Notes under the pieces: model-generated
The model's input: the letters and a program-made list of their open reading frames with translations, nothing else
What the model was told of the DNA's origin: nothing
The model's database searches: none
Made by a program: the position numbers and the translations under genes
NCBI RefSeq assembly: GCF_021654135.1
Contig: NZ_JAKGSD010000022.1
Coordinates: forward strand, 60,476 to 124,475
DNA from: Amycolatopsis tucumanensis
Lineage (GTDB): Bacteria > Actinomycetota > Actinomycetes > Mycobacteriales > Pseudonocardiaceae
Direction: 5' to 3'
DNA: 64,000 bases
Part shown: positions 44,793-53,053 of the stretch, piece after piece
How the letters are laid out: every line of letters starts with the position of its first letter
How positions within the stretch are numbered: the stretch's first letter is position 1

Positions 44793-45787
44793 GAGCGGGC
44801 CTCCCGACGGGTGTGCGCGGCCGGGCCCGAGGTGGCGTCGTGGGTGCGGGCTCGGCGGTCTGCGGGCAGGCGGGTCCCGCGTGAGGCAATGCGAGATTGC
44901 GGGTCGTTCGGAGACACTTGTGCGCGCACTTTCCTCGACGCTGCGGCCTCCGCGCGGGTCGCGTTGCGTCGCCGGATTCGGCGAGTTCTGCCCGCCGACG
45001 CAGCGGTACCGGTGTGTTGTTCGGCGAGGTAGGCGCGGAGGCGGTGCTCGGCCCGGATGCGGCTCTTCTGGACCGTCTTGTACGGCAGCCCGCGCGCCTG
45101 CGCCGCCTCGGCGAGCGGCACGTCACCGACACGCGTCTCGGAGATGAGCCCGGCTTCCTCGGCGGTGATCACGCCCGCCTTCACCGCCGCGGCGAGGACC
45201 AGATCCGGGTGGCCTTCCGGACGCGGCGGCGGGCCGGAATCGAAACCCAGATCGCCCGCCGGGATCGGACCGCCGGCGGCCTCGTGCAGCGCCAGCCGTC
45301 CCTCCCGGTAGGCGGCCCAGTACAGCCGCGCCAGGATCGCCGGCCGGCCCAGATCGACCTCGCGCAACTCGTGCAGAAACCCGGTCAGCACGGCCGCGTT
45401 GAGGTCATGAGTGTCACCGGTGAACCGGCGCGTCACGATCGCCGCAGCCCGCAACAACACGGGCAGCGCCAACCCGACGCACGCCACCGTCCAGGTACCG
45501 CCCTCGGCGCGTGCTCGTCTGATCAAGTACGCCCACGCCGCGTCGCGCGTGGCCTGGGCGCAACCCCGCCTGAGCAGCACCGCGCCCAACTCGTCCAGCG
45601 GCACCGGGCGCGGCGGCAACCCCGCGATTTCGCGACCGTCCACCGACACCGGGTTCGGTCCGGTCACCAGCCACGCGAAACTGGTCCGCGCGGTCGCGAA
45701 CACGTCCGAATCCCGGACGAAATCCGGGTTGGCGCGCACGTAGTAGCTCGGCTCGCGGGCCGGATTCGGGCGCGAAGAAGAATTCAT
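44783..45787 (-). CDS. Sigma-like helix-turn-helix protein heading the transfer operon
   Basis: 334 residues from ATG 45787. The N-terminal and central parts resemble sigma-factor-like proteins of actinobacterial elements (TGFLHELREVDLGRPAILAR, LYWAAYREGRLAL). A region-4-like helix-turn-helix follows (AGLISETRVGDVPLAEAAQARG, LPYKTVQKSRIRAEHRL). The last 80 residues are Arg/Ser-rich. It lies directly downstream of the six-unit 11-base array and is the first gene of the operon, so it may itself be a regulator of transfer. Confidence 0.7.
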   Translation of the reverse strand: MNSSSRPNPAREPSYYVRANPDFVRDSDVFATARTSFAWLVTGPNPVSVDGREIAGLPPRPVPLDELGAVLLRRGCAQATRDAAWAYLIRRARAEGGTWTVACVGLALPVLLRAAAIVTRRFTGDTHDLNAAVLTGFLHELREVDLGRPAILARLYWAAYREGRLALHEAAGGPIPAGDLGFDSGPPPRPEGHPDLVLAAAVKAGVITAEEAGLISETRVGDVPLAEAAQARGLPYKTVQKSRIRAEHRLRAYLAEQHTGTAASAGRTRRIRRRNATRAEAAASRKVRAQVSPNDPQSRIASRGTRLPADRRARTHDATSGPAAHTRREARSCD

Positions 45788-46162
45788 GACAGCTCCCCGA
45801 AGAATCGGCTCTTTCGTGTGTTGTCAGGAAGCCACGCCGGGCGCCTCAAAACGGCCTCAAAACCGCCTCTGCGGCGCGACAAAAGTGCCTCAAAGCCGCC
45901 TCATTCGTTCTCGGACGATTTGGAATAGATGATCTCTGGTCAGGCTCATCGGTATGCCGACCTGCGGAAAGAGAGTGATGCCTCAAGGTGATTCGCGGCG
46001 TAGCGGGGCTCCAAAGACGAAGGCGCGAATGTTGTCGAGGGTCGAGGGAAACGCGTGGTGGCGGGCGCTGTCTCCAACACGCTGATTCTCCGGTATTGCC
46101 TCCGACAGCACGAATCAAGCCGGTTACTGGCCCGGCGTTTCTCGTCCGAGGAGGCCCCTCAC
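45788..46162. other. Divergent control region between transfer and modification operons
   Basis: 375 bases between ATG 45787 (minus) and ATG 46163 (plus). It contains the six-unit 11-base array (45843-45908), another GCCTCAAGG at 45980 out of register, and no coding frame I would call. It should hold promoters for both operons. Confidence 0.7.
45843..45908 (+). promoter_or_regulatory. Six tandem 11-base units, SARP-type operator array
   Basis: Units start at 45843, 45854, 45865, 45876, 45887 and 45898: GCCTCAAAACG, GCCTCAAAACC, GCCTCTGCGGC, GCGACAAAAGT, GCCTCAAAGCC and GCCTCATTCGT. Five of the six share GCCTC. Exact spacing of one helical turn is the hallmark of SARP activator sites. The array lies 56-121 bases upstream of the transfer operon start and also faces the modification operon. 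A repressor operator is the other possibility. Confidence 0.75.
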
Positions 46163-47131
46163 ATGGCCCAGCGCCCGCAGTCTCCGGACGGCCGTTCCGG
46201 CCGCCGAGGTGACTCGACCCGACCGCCGCGAACCAGGCGCGGCGGCGACCGCGTTCCCTACCCCGGAGCCGGCACTCACGACACCGCTGGGCGGGCCCGC
46301 GCGACCTCGCGTCCGGAGGGCCGGTCGACAGCGTCCCGGGCGCGCACGGCGGTGCCGATTCCGGCAACTGTCTGGAAGTCCGGGCCGGAGCCGATCGATG
46401 CGCACGAGCAGTGGCCGGTGCCGATCGTCGAGACCATCACGACCGCGCTCACTGAGCCCGGCGCGCGGGTCGTGCTGGTATCCGCCGGCACGTCGCCAAC
46501 AACGGACGCGCAGCAGGCGGTGCGCGCACTCGGACGCACCGTTGGCGCCCTCGACTTCACGTCGCGCGCGGACGTCCCTGCGACGCAGTCACGACCGTTC
46601 TGGACGGGCTTCGTCACCTCGACCGGGACCGTTTCAGCGCCGCCGACGAACTTGCCACACGAAGGGGTGGCCACGGGTCCCGGTGCCCCGGCGGGACGCA
46701 CTTCCGGGCGCGCGGATTTGGTGCTCGCGTCGCTGCCCGCGCGCGCCGCCGAGGCGGTGTCACTGGACCGGCTCGCCCTCTTGGCCGCGGACCGATTGCG
46801 GTGCGGCGGGATCTTCGCGGTCTACACGCACAGCGACTGGAACCCGGGCGAGCTGGCCGACCCGACCGGGGCGATCGTGGCCTCCGCGCAGCACGCCGAT
46901 CTGCTCTACCTCCAGCACATCGTCACCCTGCACGCCCCGGTCCGCGAAGGCCGGCTGGACGCTGCGCCGACGCCCGCGATGGCGACCGAGTTCGCGCGAG
47001 CACGACACCGGGCGACTGTGCGCGGGCTGCCCGCGCCGCACCTACGCGTACACGGGGACGTGCTCGTCTTCGCACGCGCCGCGACCTCGCCCGCTGCTGC
47101 CGGGCACGAGCCCGATGAGGACCGCCGATGA
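46163..47131 (+). CDS. Degenerate methyltransferase-like protein
   Basis: 322 residues from ATG 46163 (GAGGAGG upstream). The first 75 residues are basic and disordered. The core (PATVWKSGPEPIDAHEQWPV, ARVVLVSAGTSPTTDAQQAV, ADLVLASLPARAAEAVSL, CGGIFAVYTHSDW) parallels the SAM-dependent methyltransferase encoded next. However, the Gly-rich motif I and the TSPPY motif are missing or altered (here SLPAR). It is probably a non-catalytic partner or a diverged paralog. Its stop overlaps the methyltransferase start by ATGA. Confidence 0.65.
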   Translation: MAQRPQSPDGRSGRRGDSTRPPRTRRGGDRVPYPGAGTHDTAGRARATSRPEGRSTASRARTAVPIPATVWKSGPEPIDAHEQWPVPIVETITTALTEPGARVVLVSAGTSPTTDAQQAVRALGRTVGALDFTSRADVPATQSRPFWTGFVTSTGTVSAPPTNLPHEGVATGPGAPAGRTSGRADLVLASLPARAAEAVSLDRLALLAADRLRCGGIFAVYTHSDWNPGELADPTGAIVASAQHADLLYLQHIVTLHAPVREGRLDAAPTPAMATEFARARHRATVRGLPAPHLRVHGDVLVFARAATSPAAAGHEPDEDRR

Positions 47132-48312
47132 CACCGCCGTTCGCGCGCTCGCCCGAAGCCAGTCCAGCCGTTCCCCCGCGCACGGAAGGTGCCTCACCGA
47201 TGTCTCACTCCGACCGTCCGGACACCACCCACACCCTCCCGGCTGGGTCACCCAACGACGGGGACGACGCGCCGACCATGCCGATCCCGCGTGCGGTCAT
47301 CGACGCCCTCGACACCACACGCGAAGATGCCGCGACGGACCCGCGCATCCCCGCAGCAGGCAACCAGAGGGACACGGCCACCGCGACCGATGTCGCCGAG
47401 GACGAGGGGCTGCCGCTGTCGGTCTGGGTGACCGCGCAAACCTCTCCGGCCGCCCAGCGCAAGGGCCGCTACGTGGGCGACTCCACTGCCCATCCGGCGA
47501 AGATGCTGCCCGCGGTCGCCGCGCGCGCAATCCGGCACTACACGCGTCCCGGCGAGCTGGTCTTCGACCCCATGGCCGGGGCCGGCACGACCCTGGTGGA
47601 GGCGATCGACGCCGGGCGCCGCGCGGTCGGCGTGGAGTACGAACCGCACTGGGTCAAGGTCTGCCGCGCCAACCTCGAACTAGCCCGCGAACGCGGTCAC
47701 GACCACGACGCCGAGATCGTGCACGGCGATGCCCGCCGCCTCCCGTATCTGCTCCCGGATCGCTACCGGGGGCAGGTGGCGCTGGTGGTCACCTCGCCGC
47801 CGTACGGACCGTCCACGCACGGGCAGGTCATCACCGCCGGAGACCCCAGCGGCGACGGCAAGGTGCACAAGTTCCACCACCGCTACGGCAACACCCTCGA
47901 CCGCGGCAACCTCGCCAACGTCGGCCACCACCGGTTGCTCGCGGGGTTCACCCGCATCCTGGCCGGTTGCGCCGCTGTCCTGCGCCCGGGCGGGCACGTC
48001 GCCATCACGGTGCGCCCGTGGCGGGAGCACTCCGAGCTGATCGACCTGCCGTCGCAGATCATCGCCTGCGGCACGGCCGCCGGTCTGATCCCGGTCGAGC
48101 GGTGTGTGGCGCTGCTGGCTCGTGTCGCCGAGCGCGACCTCGTCGTCCGGGGAAGCTTCTTCCAGCGCGACTTCATCCGGAAACAGCGCGAGCAGGGCCT
48201 GCCACTGCATCTCATCGCGCACGAAGACGTGGTCGTGCTCCGCAAGCCCCTCGAGCCCACCGCGACCTCGTTTCCGGCACTCACCGCGGCGGCAGGCCGT
48301 GTCCGGGACTGA
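47128..48312 (+). CDS. DNA amino-methyltransferase (TSPPY type)
   Basis: 394 residues from ATG 47128, coupled to the previous gene; ATG 47200 (GGAAGG upstream) is an alternative that removes 24 residues. Motif X/I region: RYVGDSTAHPAKMLP and LVFDPMAGAGTTLVEA, with VGVEYEPHW after it. Catalytic motif IV is TSPPYG. A later strand has RPGGHVAITVRPW. The order I then IV, with Ser-Pro-Pro-Tyr, points to an N4-cytosine or N6-adenine enzyme. No restriction enzyme is encoded nearby, so it is probably a solitary or protective methyltransferase of the element. Confidence 0.85.
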   Translation: MTPPFARSPEASPAVPPRTEGASPMSHSDRPDTTHTLPAGSPNDGDDAPTMPIPRAVIDALDTTREDAATDPRIPAAGNQRDTATATDVAEDEGLPLSVWVTAQTSPAAQRKGRYVGDSTAHPAKMLPAVAARAIRHYTRPGELVFDPMAGAGTTLVEAIDAGRRAVGVEYEPHWVKVCRANLELARERGHDHDAEIVHGDARRLPYLLPDRYRGQVALVVTSPPYGPSTHGQVITAGDPSGDGKVHKFHHRYGNTLDRGNLANVGHHRLLAGFTRILAGCAAVLRPGGHVAITVRPWREHSELIDLPSQIIACGTAAGLIPVERCVALLARVAERDLVVRGSFFQRDFIRKQREQGLPLHLIAHEDVVVLRKPLEPTATSFPALTAAAGRVRD

Positions 48313-48886
48313 CGTTACTGCCACGGCGGAGGCAGGATCGCCGCGGCAGGGGAGCGTAGCCGGGACGAAGCCCTGGGCGGCGCGCGCCGCGGGCTGGGGC
48401 GCGACGGGAATCCACCTGGCGGGGATCGCCGGGGCGAACTGGGCCAGTAGCAGCATTGCGGTCGTGCTGGGATCGCTCGTCATCCCGGCCGGCGCGGTCG
48501 TGGCCGGTGTGGTGCTCACGGCACGCGACGTCGTACAGGACACGCTCGGGTCGACAGCGGTGGTGGCTGCGATCGGTGGGGGCACCCTGGTCTCGCTGAT
48601 CGTCGCGCCGCCCCGGCTGGTGCTCGCCAGCGCGGCGGCGTTCCTGGTCGCCGAACTCGTCGATTGGTGGCTCTACACCCGGCTCCGCCGCCGCAGCCGG
48701 TCCGCGGCGATCGCGGGGTCCAACCTCGGCGGGCTGGTGCTCGACAGCGTGGTTTTCGTGCCGTGGGCGTTCGGGTCGCTGGCGTTGCTGCCCGGGCAAC
48801 TCGCCGGCAAGACCCTCGCCACAGTCACGGCCCTCGCGGCGACGGCCGCGCTGACCGCACGACGACGAGGCGGGGTGCTGCCATGA
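48299..48886 (+). CDS. VUT-family (YhhQ-like) 7-deazaguanine precursor transporter
   Basis: 195 residues from GTG 48299, overlapping the methyltransferase stop. About five membrane helices: IAVVLGSLVIPAGAVVAGVV, TLVSLIVAPPRLVLASAAAF and LLPGQLAGKTLATVTALAAT, with the family's conserved loop TARDVVQDTLG after the first helix pair. VUT/YhhQ proteins import queuosine precursors (preQ0/preQ1), and phage copies accompany deazaguanine DNA modification. Its stop overlaps the DpdA-like gene, so the two are co-translated. Confidence 0.82.
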   Translation: MSGTDVTATAEAGSPRQGSVAGTKPWAARAAGWGATGIHLAGIAGANWASSSIAVVLGSLVIPAGAVVAGVVLTARDVVQDTLGSTAVVAAIGGGTLVSLIVAPPRLVLASAAAFLVAELVDWWLYTRLRRRSRSAAIAGSNLGGLVLDSVVFVPWAFGSLALLPGQLAGKTLATVTALAATAALTARRRGGVLP

Positions 48887-49746
48887 AGTTCTACCTGGGC
48901 GCCCACCAGCCCACGTGGCTGACACGCGACCTCGGGATCCCACTGCTGGTTTCGCACCGGCGCCTGGCACCCCGGCGCAGCCTGCCGCGGGCGACGGGGG
49001 AGTGGGCGCTCGACTCCGGCGGGTTCACCGAACTGTCGCTGCACGGCCGGTGGCGCACCGACGCCCGCACCTACGCCGCCGCGGTGCGCCGCTACGCCGC
49101 GGAGATCGGGCGCCTGTCCTGGGCCGCGCCCCAGGACTGGATGGTCGAGGCCCACATCCGGGCCCGCACCGGCGCCAGCTTGCGGGCCCACCAGCGCCGG
49201 ACCGTGCGCAACTATCTCCAGCTGCGCGAGATGGCCCCGGAGCTGCCGTTCATTCCGGTCTTGCAGGGTGACTCCGTCGCCGACTACCACTGGTGCGCCG
49301 ACCTTTACGAGCGCCACGGGGTCGCGCTGGCGAGACTGCCGTTGGTCGGCGTGGGCAGCGTGTGCCGCCGGCAGCACAGCGACCAGGTCGCGCGCATCAT
49401 GCGCTCATTGCGCGAACGGGGCCTGCGCCTGCACGGGTTCGGCGTCAAGGTCGGGGGCCTGGCCCGCTACGCCGGCACGCTGGCCTCCAGCGACTCCGCG
49501 GCGTGGAGCTACAGCGGCCGCTACCAGCCGGGCTGTACCCCCAGCCACCGAACCGAGTCCAACTGCCTGCGCTACGCCCTGGACTGGCACACCCGGCTCT
49601 GCAGCACGTTGACGACCGCCCGGGCAACGGCCCGTCCCAGCGGAGCGGGAACACGGCCCACTCCGCCCACGCGACCGCGCGAGCCGAGCCACGCGCCGCG
49701 GTCGAGGCGACCGGACAACAGGCAGGAGGTGCACCATGCCCGCTGA
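48883..49746 (+). CDS. dpdA: DpdA-family DNA 7-deazaguanine transglycosylase
   Basis: 287 residues from ATG 48883. The first 235 residues follow the tRNA-guanine transglycosylase barrel in the short phage-type DpdA form: LDSGGFTELS (Asp44, equivalent to the TGT DSGGFQ loop), RLSWAAPQDWMVE (a second conserved Asp), PFIPVLQGD (the QGG-like loop) and LPLVGVGSVCRR (the GGLSVGE-like strand). The last 50 residues are a basic Pro/Arg tail. DpdA exchanges guanine in DNA for a 7-deazaguanine base. Coupling to the VUT transporter strongly supports DNA rather than tRNA modification. No queuosine synthesis genes are in the window, so the base is probably salvaged. Confidence 0.85.
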   Translation: MKFYLGAHQPTWLTRDLGIPLLVSHRRLAPRRSLPRATGEWALDSGGFTELSLHGRWRTDARTYAAAVRRYAAEIGRLSWAAPQDWMVEAHIRARTGASLRAHQRRTVRNYLQLREMAPELPFIPVLQGDSVADYHWCADLYERHGVALARLPLVGVGSVCRRQHSDQVARIMRSLRERGLRLHGFGVKVGGLARYAGTLASSDSAAWSYSGRYQPGCTPSHRTESNCLRYALDWHTRLCSTLTTARATARPSGAGTRPTPPTRPREPSHAPRSRRPDNRQEVHHAR

Positions 49747-51016
49747 CCCGACGACACAGGCGCGAGGCGGGAGTGACGGGCTGCGATTCGTCGCGACCGA
49801 GGGCCCGGTTATCGGGTCATTGTGCACCGGCGTGGGCGGGCTCGACCTCGGCGTCGCCGCCGTACTCGGCGGGCGGATCGCCTGGTACTCCGAAGTCGAC
49901 CCACACGCCTGCGCGGTCCTGGCCGCACGCGTGCCCGGCGCACCGAACCTCGGCGACCTGCGCGCGGTCGACTTCACCGCCGTCGAGCCCGTCGAAGTGC
50001 TCACCGCCGGCTTCCCCTGCCAGGACATCTCCGCCGCCGGGCGACGCGCCGGCATCGAGAAAGGCACCCGTAGTGGACTGTGGTACACCATCCTGGACGC
50101 CATTCGCGTACTGGGACCGCGGCTCGTCGTCGTGGAGAACGTCGCCGCCCTCCGCTGGCGCAACGGCGGACTCGACCGCGTACTCGCAGGGCTGGCCGAA
50201 ACGGGGTATGACGCGGTCTGGCGTTGCGTACGAGCCAGCGACATCGGCGCCGCCCACCGACGAGAACGGGTGTTCTTGTGTGCCGTCCCCCAGCCGGAAC
50301 GGCATCCGGATGATGCCGACCCCGCAGGCGCGCGACGGCGAGCCCCGCGGTCCCGTCGACCCGGCCCGCCGACGCGCGGGCGGGCACCAGGTCAATCTCA
50401 ACGACGCGGTGGACTCGGTTCTCAATCCGGCCCGGCTGCTGCCGACACCGACGGCAGGGGACTCGCGGTCGGCCGCTATCCAGACCGTGCGGAAACCGGG
50501 ACGCCCGATCCCAGCCGGATGCGTGACGCTGACCGACTCAGTACGGCTATTGCCCACACCAACTGCGTCCGACGCCAAGAACTGTACACACGCAACACAC
50601 TTCGGCGGGCCGTCGCTGCCCGACCGCGCCCGTACTCTCACGAACCCGCCACGCACGGACCACGAAACCGGTTGCGCAGCATCAAAAATCGGGGGGGGGG
50701 GGGCTTCGTAGATGTCTCTCCCCGGGCGCGTGGGAGGGCGCTGCTGCCGACACCGACCGCGCACGACGGCTCCTCCAACGGAATCTCCGCCAAGTCCCGT
50801 CAAGGAGGCGCGTCTCTCCTGGAAACGCTACGCCTGCTTCCCACACCGCGCGCGACCGACGGCACGAAAGGCTGCCCGGCGCAGCGCGGCTCCAAGGGCG
50901 ATCTGATGCTTCCCTCGGTCGTCATCGCCGTCACCCGCATCCCACAGGCCCAAGCGCCGGGAGGTGGTAACCATGATCGCGCGCACACCTCGCGCCCGCC
51001 GCGGCGCACAAGCTGA
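49736..51016 (+). pseudogene. C5-cytosine DNA methyltransferase, frameshifted
   Basis: ATG 49736 (AGGAGG upstream) begins a Dcm-type enzyme: GSLCTGVGGLDLG (motif I), catalytic GFPCQDIS with Cys95, VVVENVAALRWRNGG (motif VI) and GAAHRRERVFL (motif VIII). At about 50285 (CCCCC) the frame must shift to read the following region, which holds repeats RLLPTPTAGDSR and RLLPTPTASDAK. At the 13-base G-run (50691-50703) it must shift back to read LLPTPTAHDGSS and LLPTPRATDG. In the present sequence the first frame ends at 51016. The motif X part is in the next entry. Two homopolymer indels suggest phase variation, decay or sequencing error. Confidence 0.85.
50691..50703 (+). repeat. Run of 13 G inside the cytosine methyltransferase gene
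   Basis: A G13 homopolymer sits exactly where the coding frame of the methyltransferase changes. One G more (or two fewer) would keep the upstream frame. Slippage here could switch the enzyme on or off. Confidence 0.8.
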
Positions 51017-51326
51017 ACCGCCACCGTTGGACTGGGGCGAGTACGCCGCAGCCGCACACCGGTGGGAGCTCATCACACAGCGATCAGCGCCATACCCCAC
51101 ACAAGCCGGCCGACACGGACGTCCCGTGCTCGCGCCACCTTTCGTCGAATGGCTCATGGGACTTCCACCGGGCTGGGTCACCGCCGAGCACCTCAACCTT
51201 CCCCGCACCGCGCAACTGCGTGCACTGGGCAACGGCGTCATGCCCCAGCAAGCCGCCCATGCGCTGCGTTTGCTGCTCGACGACCTCACCAGGCTTCGAC
51301 TTGGACTTCGTGCCTATCGCGACTGA
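50973..51326 (+). CDS. C-terminal (motif X) part of the cytosine methyltransferase
   Basis: 117 residues from ATG 50973, which has GGAGGTGG five bases upstream; GTG 50964 is in frame. The segment WGEYAAAAHRWELI, PFVEWLMGLPPGWVT and RTAQLRALGNGVMPQQAAHAL is the end of the recognition domain plus motif X of Dcm enzymes. It is either a separate subunit translated from its own start or the tail of one gene split by a third frameshift around 50950. Confidence 0.8.
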   Translation: MIARTPRARRGAQAEPPPLDWGEYAAAAHRWELITQRSAPYPTQAGRHGRPVLAPPFVEWLMGLPPGWVTAEHLNLPRTAQLRALGNGVMPQQAAHALRLLLDDLTRLRLGLRAYRD

Positions 51327-51350
51327 GGTGTGCTCAGGAGGGGCAGCAGC

Positions 51351-51668
51351 ATGACCACCACGACCAACCCAGGAACCTCCGCTACCAACGGCCCGGGACC
51401 GGAGCACCGCGGCACTACCCCCGCACCGCCAGACGCCAGCGCCACGGCGGAACCACTTCTGTACACGCCTGCCCAGGCGGCCGAGAAACTCGCTGTTCCC
51501 GAGTCCTGGCTCCGGCGCAAGGCCGGCCTGCGCGTCATCCCGTGCACCTTCCTCGGCAAGCATCTCCGCTTCTCCGAAGCCGACCTCCGCGCCATCGTCG
51601 TGAACGGCAGCCGTCCGACGGGAGCTCAGCGGCGGCGTACGCGCCGGAAGCGTACGCGCTCTCTCTGA
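51351..51668 (+). CDS. Excisionase-like helix-turn-helix protein
   Basis: 105 residues from ATG 51351 (GGAGGGG upstream). After a disordered Thr/Pro start, residues about 40-80 read YTPAQAAEKLAVPESWLRRK and PCTFLGKHLRFSEADLRAIV. This is a MerR/excisionase-type helix-turn-helix of the kind encoded next to tyrosine integrases of actinobacterial integrative elements. The tail is Arg-rich. It probably steers the integrase toward excision. Confidence 0.82.
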   Translation: MTTTTNPGTSATNGPGPEHRGTTPAPPDASATAEPLLYTPAQAAEKLAVPESWLRRKAGLRVIPCTFLGKHLRFSEADLRAIVVNGSRPTGAQRRRTRRKRTRSL

Positions 51669-51743
51669 ATCCACCGCGCCTCCAGGAGCGGAAACGAGTC
51701 TCTTTGTGCCAGGGACTGGCTCTCTGTCGCTAGTGGAGCGTTG

Positions 51744-52991
51744 ATGGACGTCCGCGTTGACGCGGACCCCCACACCACTCGGAAGGAGTTCATCGTGCCG
51801 TGGCCCGAACCGGTCGGAGATGGAACTTGGCGAGTTCGCTACCGACGCGATGACGGCAGCAAAGGGGCTGTCCCCGGCTTCCCGGACGTGAAAGCCGCCG
51901 AAGCCTACATCACCGACATGGAGTCGGAACAACGCAAAGGAACCTGGATCGACCCGGCAGCAGGCCGGATTGTCGTTGCCGAGTGGGCGCCTGATTGGCT
52001 CGACGCGCTCGACATCGACCAGCGCACCGAGGAAAACTATCGAAGCATCGTCCGCAAGCACGTCGTCCCTCGCTGGGGGAGCACGGCCTTCAGCGACATC
52101 ACCAACCTCAACGTTCGCAAGTGGGAGAAGCACCTTCGTGCCAGCGGACTGGCCAAAACGACGGTCGACGGCATCATTAAGTGCTTCTCGTTGATGCTGA
52201 CCGACGCAGCGGACGAAAAGATCATCGCCACCAACCCCATCCAGGCCCGTCGCCGGGGACGGCGCCGCCGAAGTCAGCGCACACCCCGCAAGATCTGGGC
52301 CGAACCATCCGAGGTGCTGACGATCGCCGATCAGATCGCCCAGAAGTACGGTCCAGGGGGTGCGGTTCTGGCGGTGACCGCAGGCTGGACCGGAGCACGC
52401 TGGGGCGAACTCGTCGGACTGCAACGGCCGAACCTGCACCTGTTCGACGACGACACCGGCCAGTTCCTCGTCGATCCGGACATCGGATCCCTCCACGAGC
52501 CCAACACGGGGCCCCTGTTCCTGGGGCCACCCAAGACCGAGGAATCCGCCCGCATCATCACCCTGCCGCCCTTCCTGGTGCGACTGCTCCGCACACACTT
52601 GGCGAGTCACAGCCACAGGCACGTGTTCGTCACGCCGCAGAACGAACTGCACCGGCGCAGCAACTTCGCCCGCCGAGCGTTACGCCCCGCCGCCGACGGC
52701 AACGCCCACATCGCAAATCCGGCGATCCGGTTGCGCGCGGTGAAACCCGGGCTGACGTTCCACGGACTGCGGCATAGCCACAAGACCTGGATGATCGACG
52801 ACGGCGTCCCCGAAATCGCCCAGGCGCTTCGCCTGGGGCACGTCCTGCCCGACAAAGTCCAGGAGACCTACTCCCACGTCGCGCGTGCAGTGGAACAGCG
52901 ACTCCTCGACGCCCTCCAGTCCCGATGGGAAAAGGCCGTCGCCGACAGCGCCGCGCCGCCCGAGCGCACGATCTGGCGGGCGGCTGCTTAG
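51744..52991 (+). CDS. int: Tyrosine integrase of the conjugative element
   Basis: 415 residues from ATG 51744 (GGAG five bases upstream; TTG 51741 also in frame). Domains: an N-terminal arm-binding region (VRYRRDDGSKGAVPGFPD), a SAM-like core-binding domain (WAPDWLDALDIDQRTEENYR) and the catalytic domain with Arg219 (GARWGEL), Lys264 (PPKTEESAR), His340 and Arg343 (FHGLRHSH), His366 (LGH) and nucleophile Tyr376 (ETYSHVA). The full set is present, so the enzyme should be active. It lies at the right end of the element, with att expected just beyond it, between here and the gene at 53054-53776. Confidence 0.95.
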   Translation: MDVRVDADPHTTRKEFIVPWPEPVGDGTWRVRYRRDDGSKGAVPGFPDVKAAEAYITDMESEQRKGTWIDPAAGRIVVAEWAPDWLDALDIDQRTEENYRSIVRKHVVPRWGSTAFSDITNLNVRKWEKHLRASGLAKTTVDGIIKCFSLMLTDAADEKIIATNPIQARRRGRRRRSQRTPRKIWAEPSEVLTIADQIAQKYGPGGAVLAVTAGWTGARWGELVGLQRPNLHLFDDDTGQFLVDPDIGSLHEPNTGPLFLGPPKTEESARIITLPPFLVRLLRTHLASHSHRHVFVTPQNELHRRSNFARRALRPAADGNAHIANPAIRLRAVKPGLTFHGLRHSHKTWMIDDGVPEIAQALRLGHVLPDKVQETYSHVARAVEQRLLDALQSRWEKAVADSAAPPERTIWRAAA

Positions 52992-53053
52992 CAGCCGGAG
53001 AGCTGCCGGATCGGGCTGACTTCACCCGCGCCGGCCTTCAACCCGTCCTTCGG

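Noticed and set aside
45843..45908. Tandem repeats as a CRISPR array
   Set aside because: Units are 11 bases with no spacers, and no cas genes are present; they fit a regulator array.
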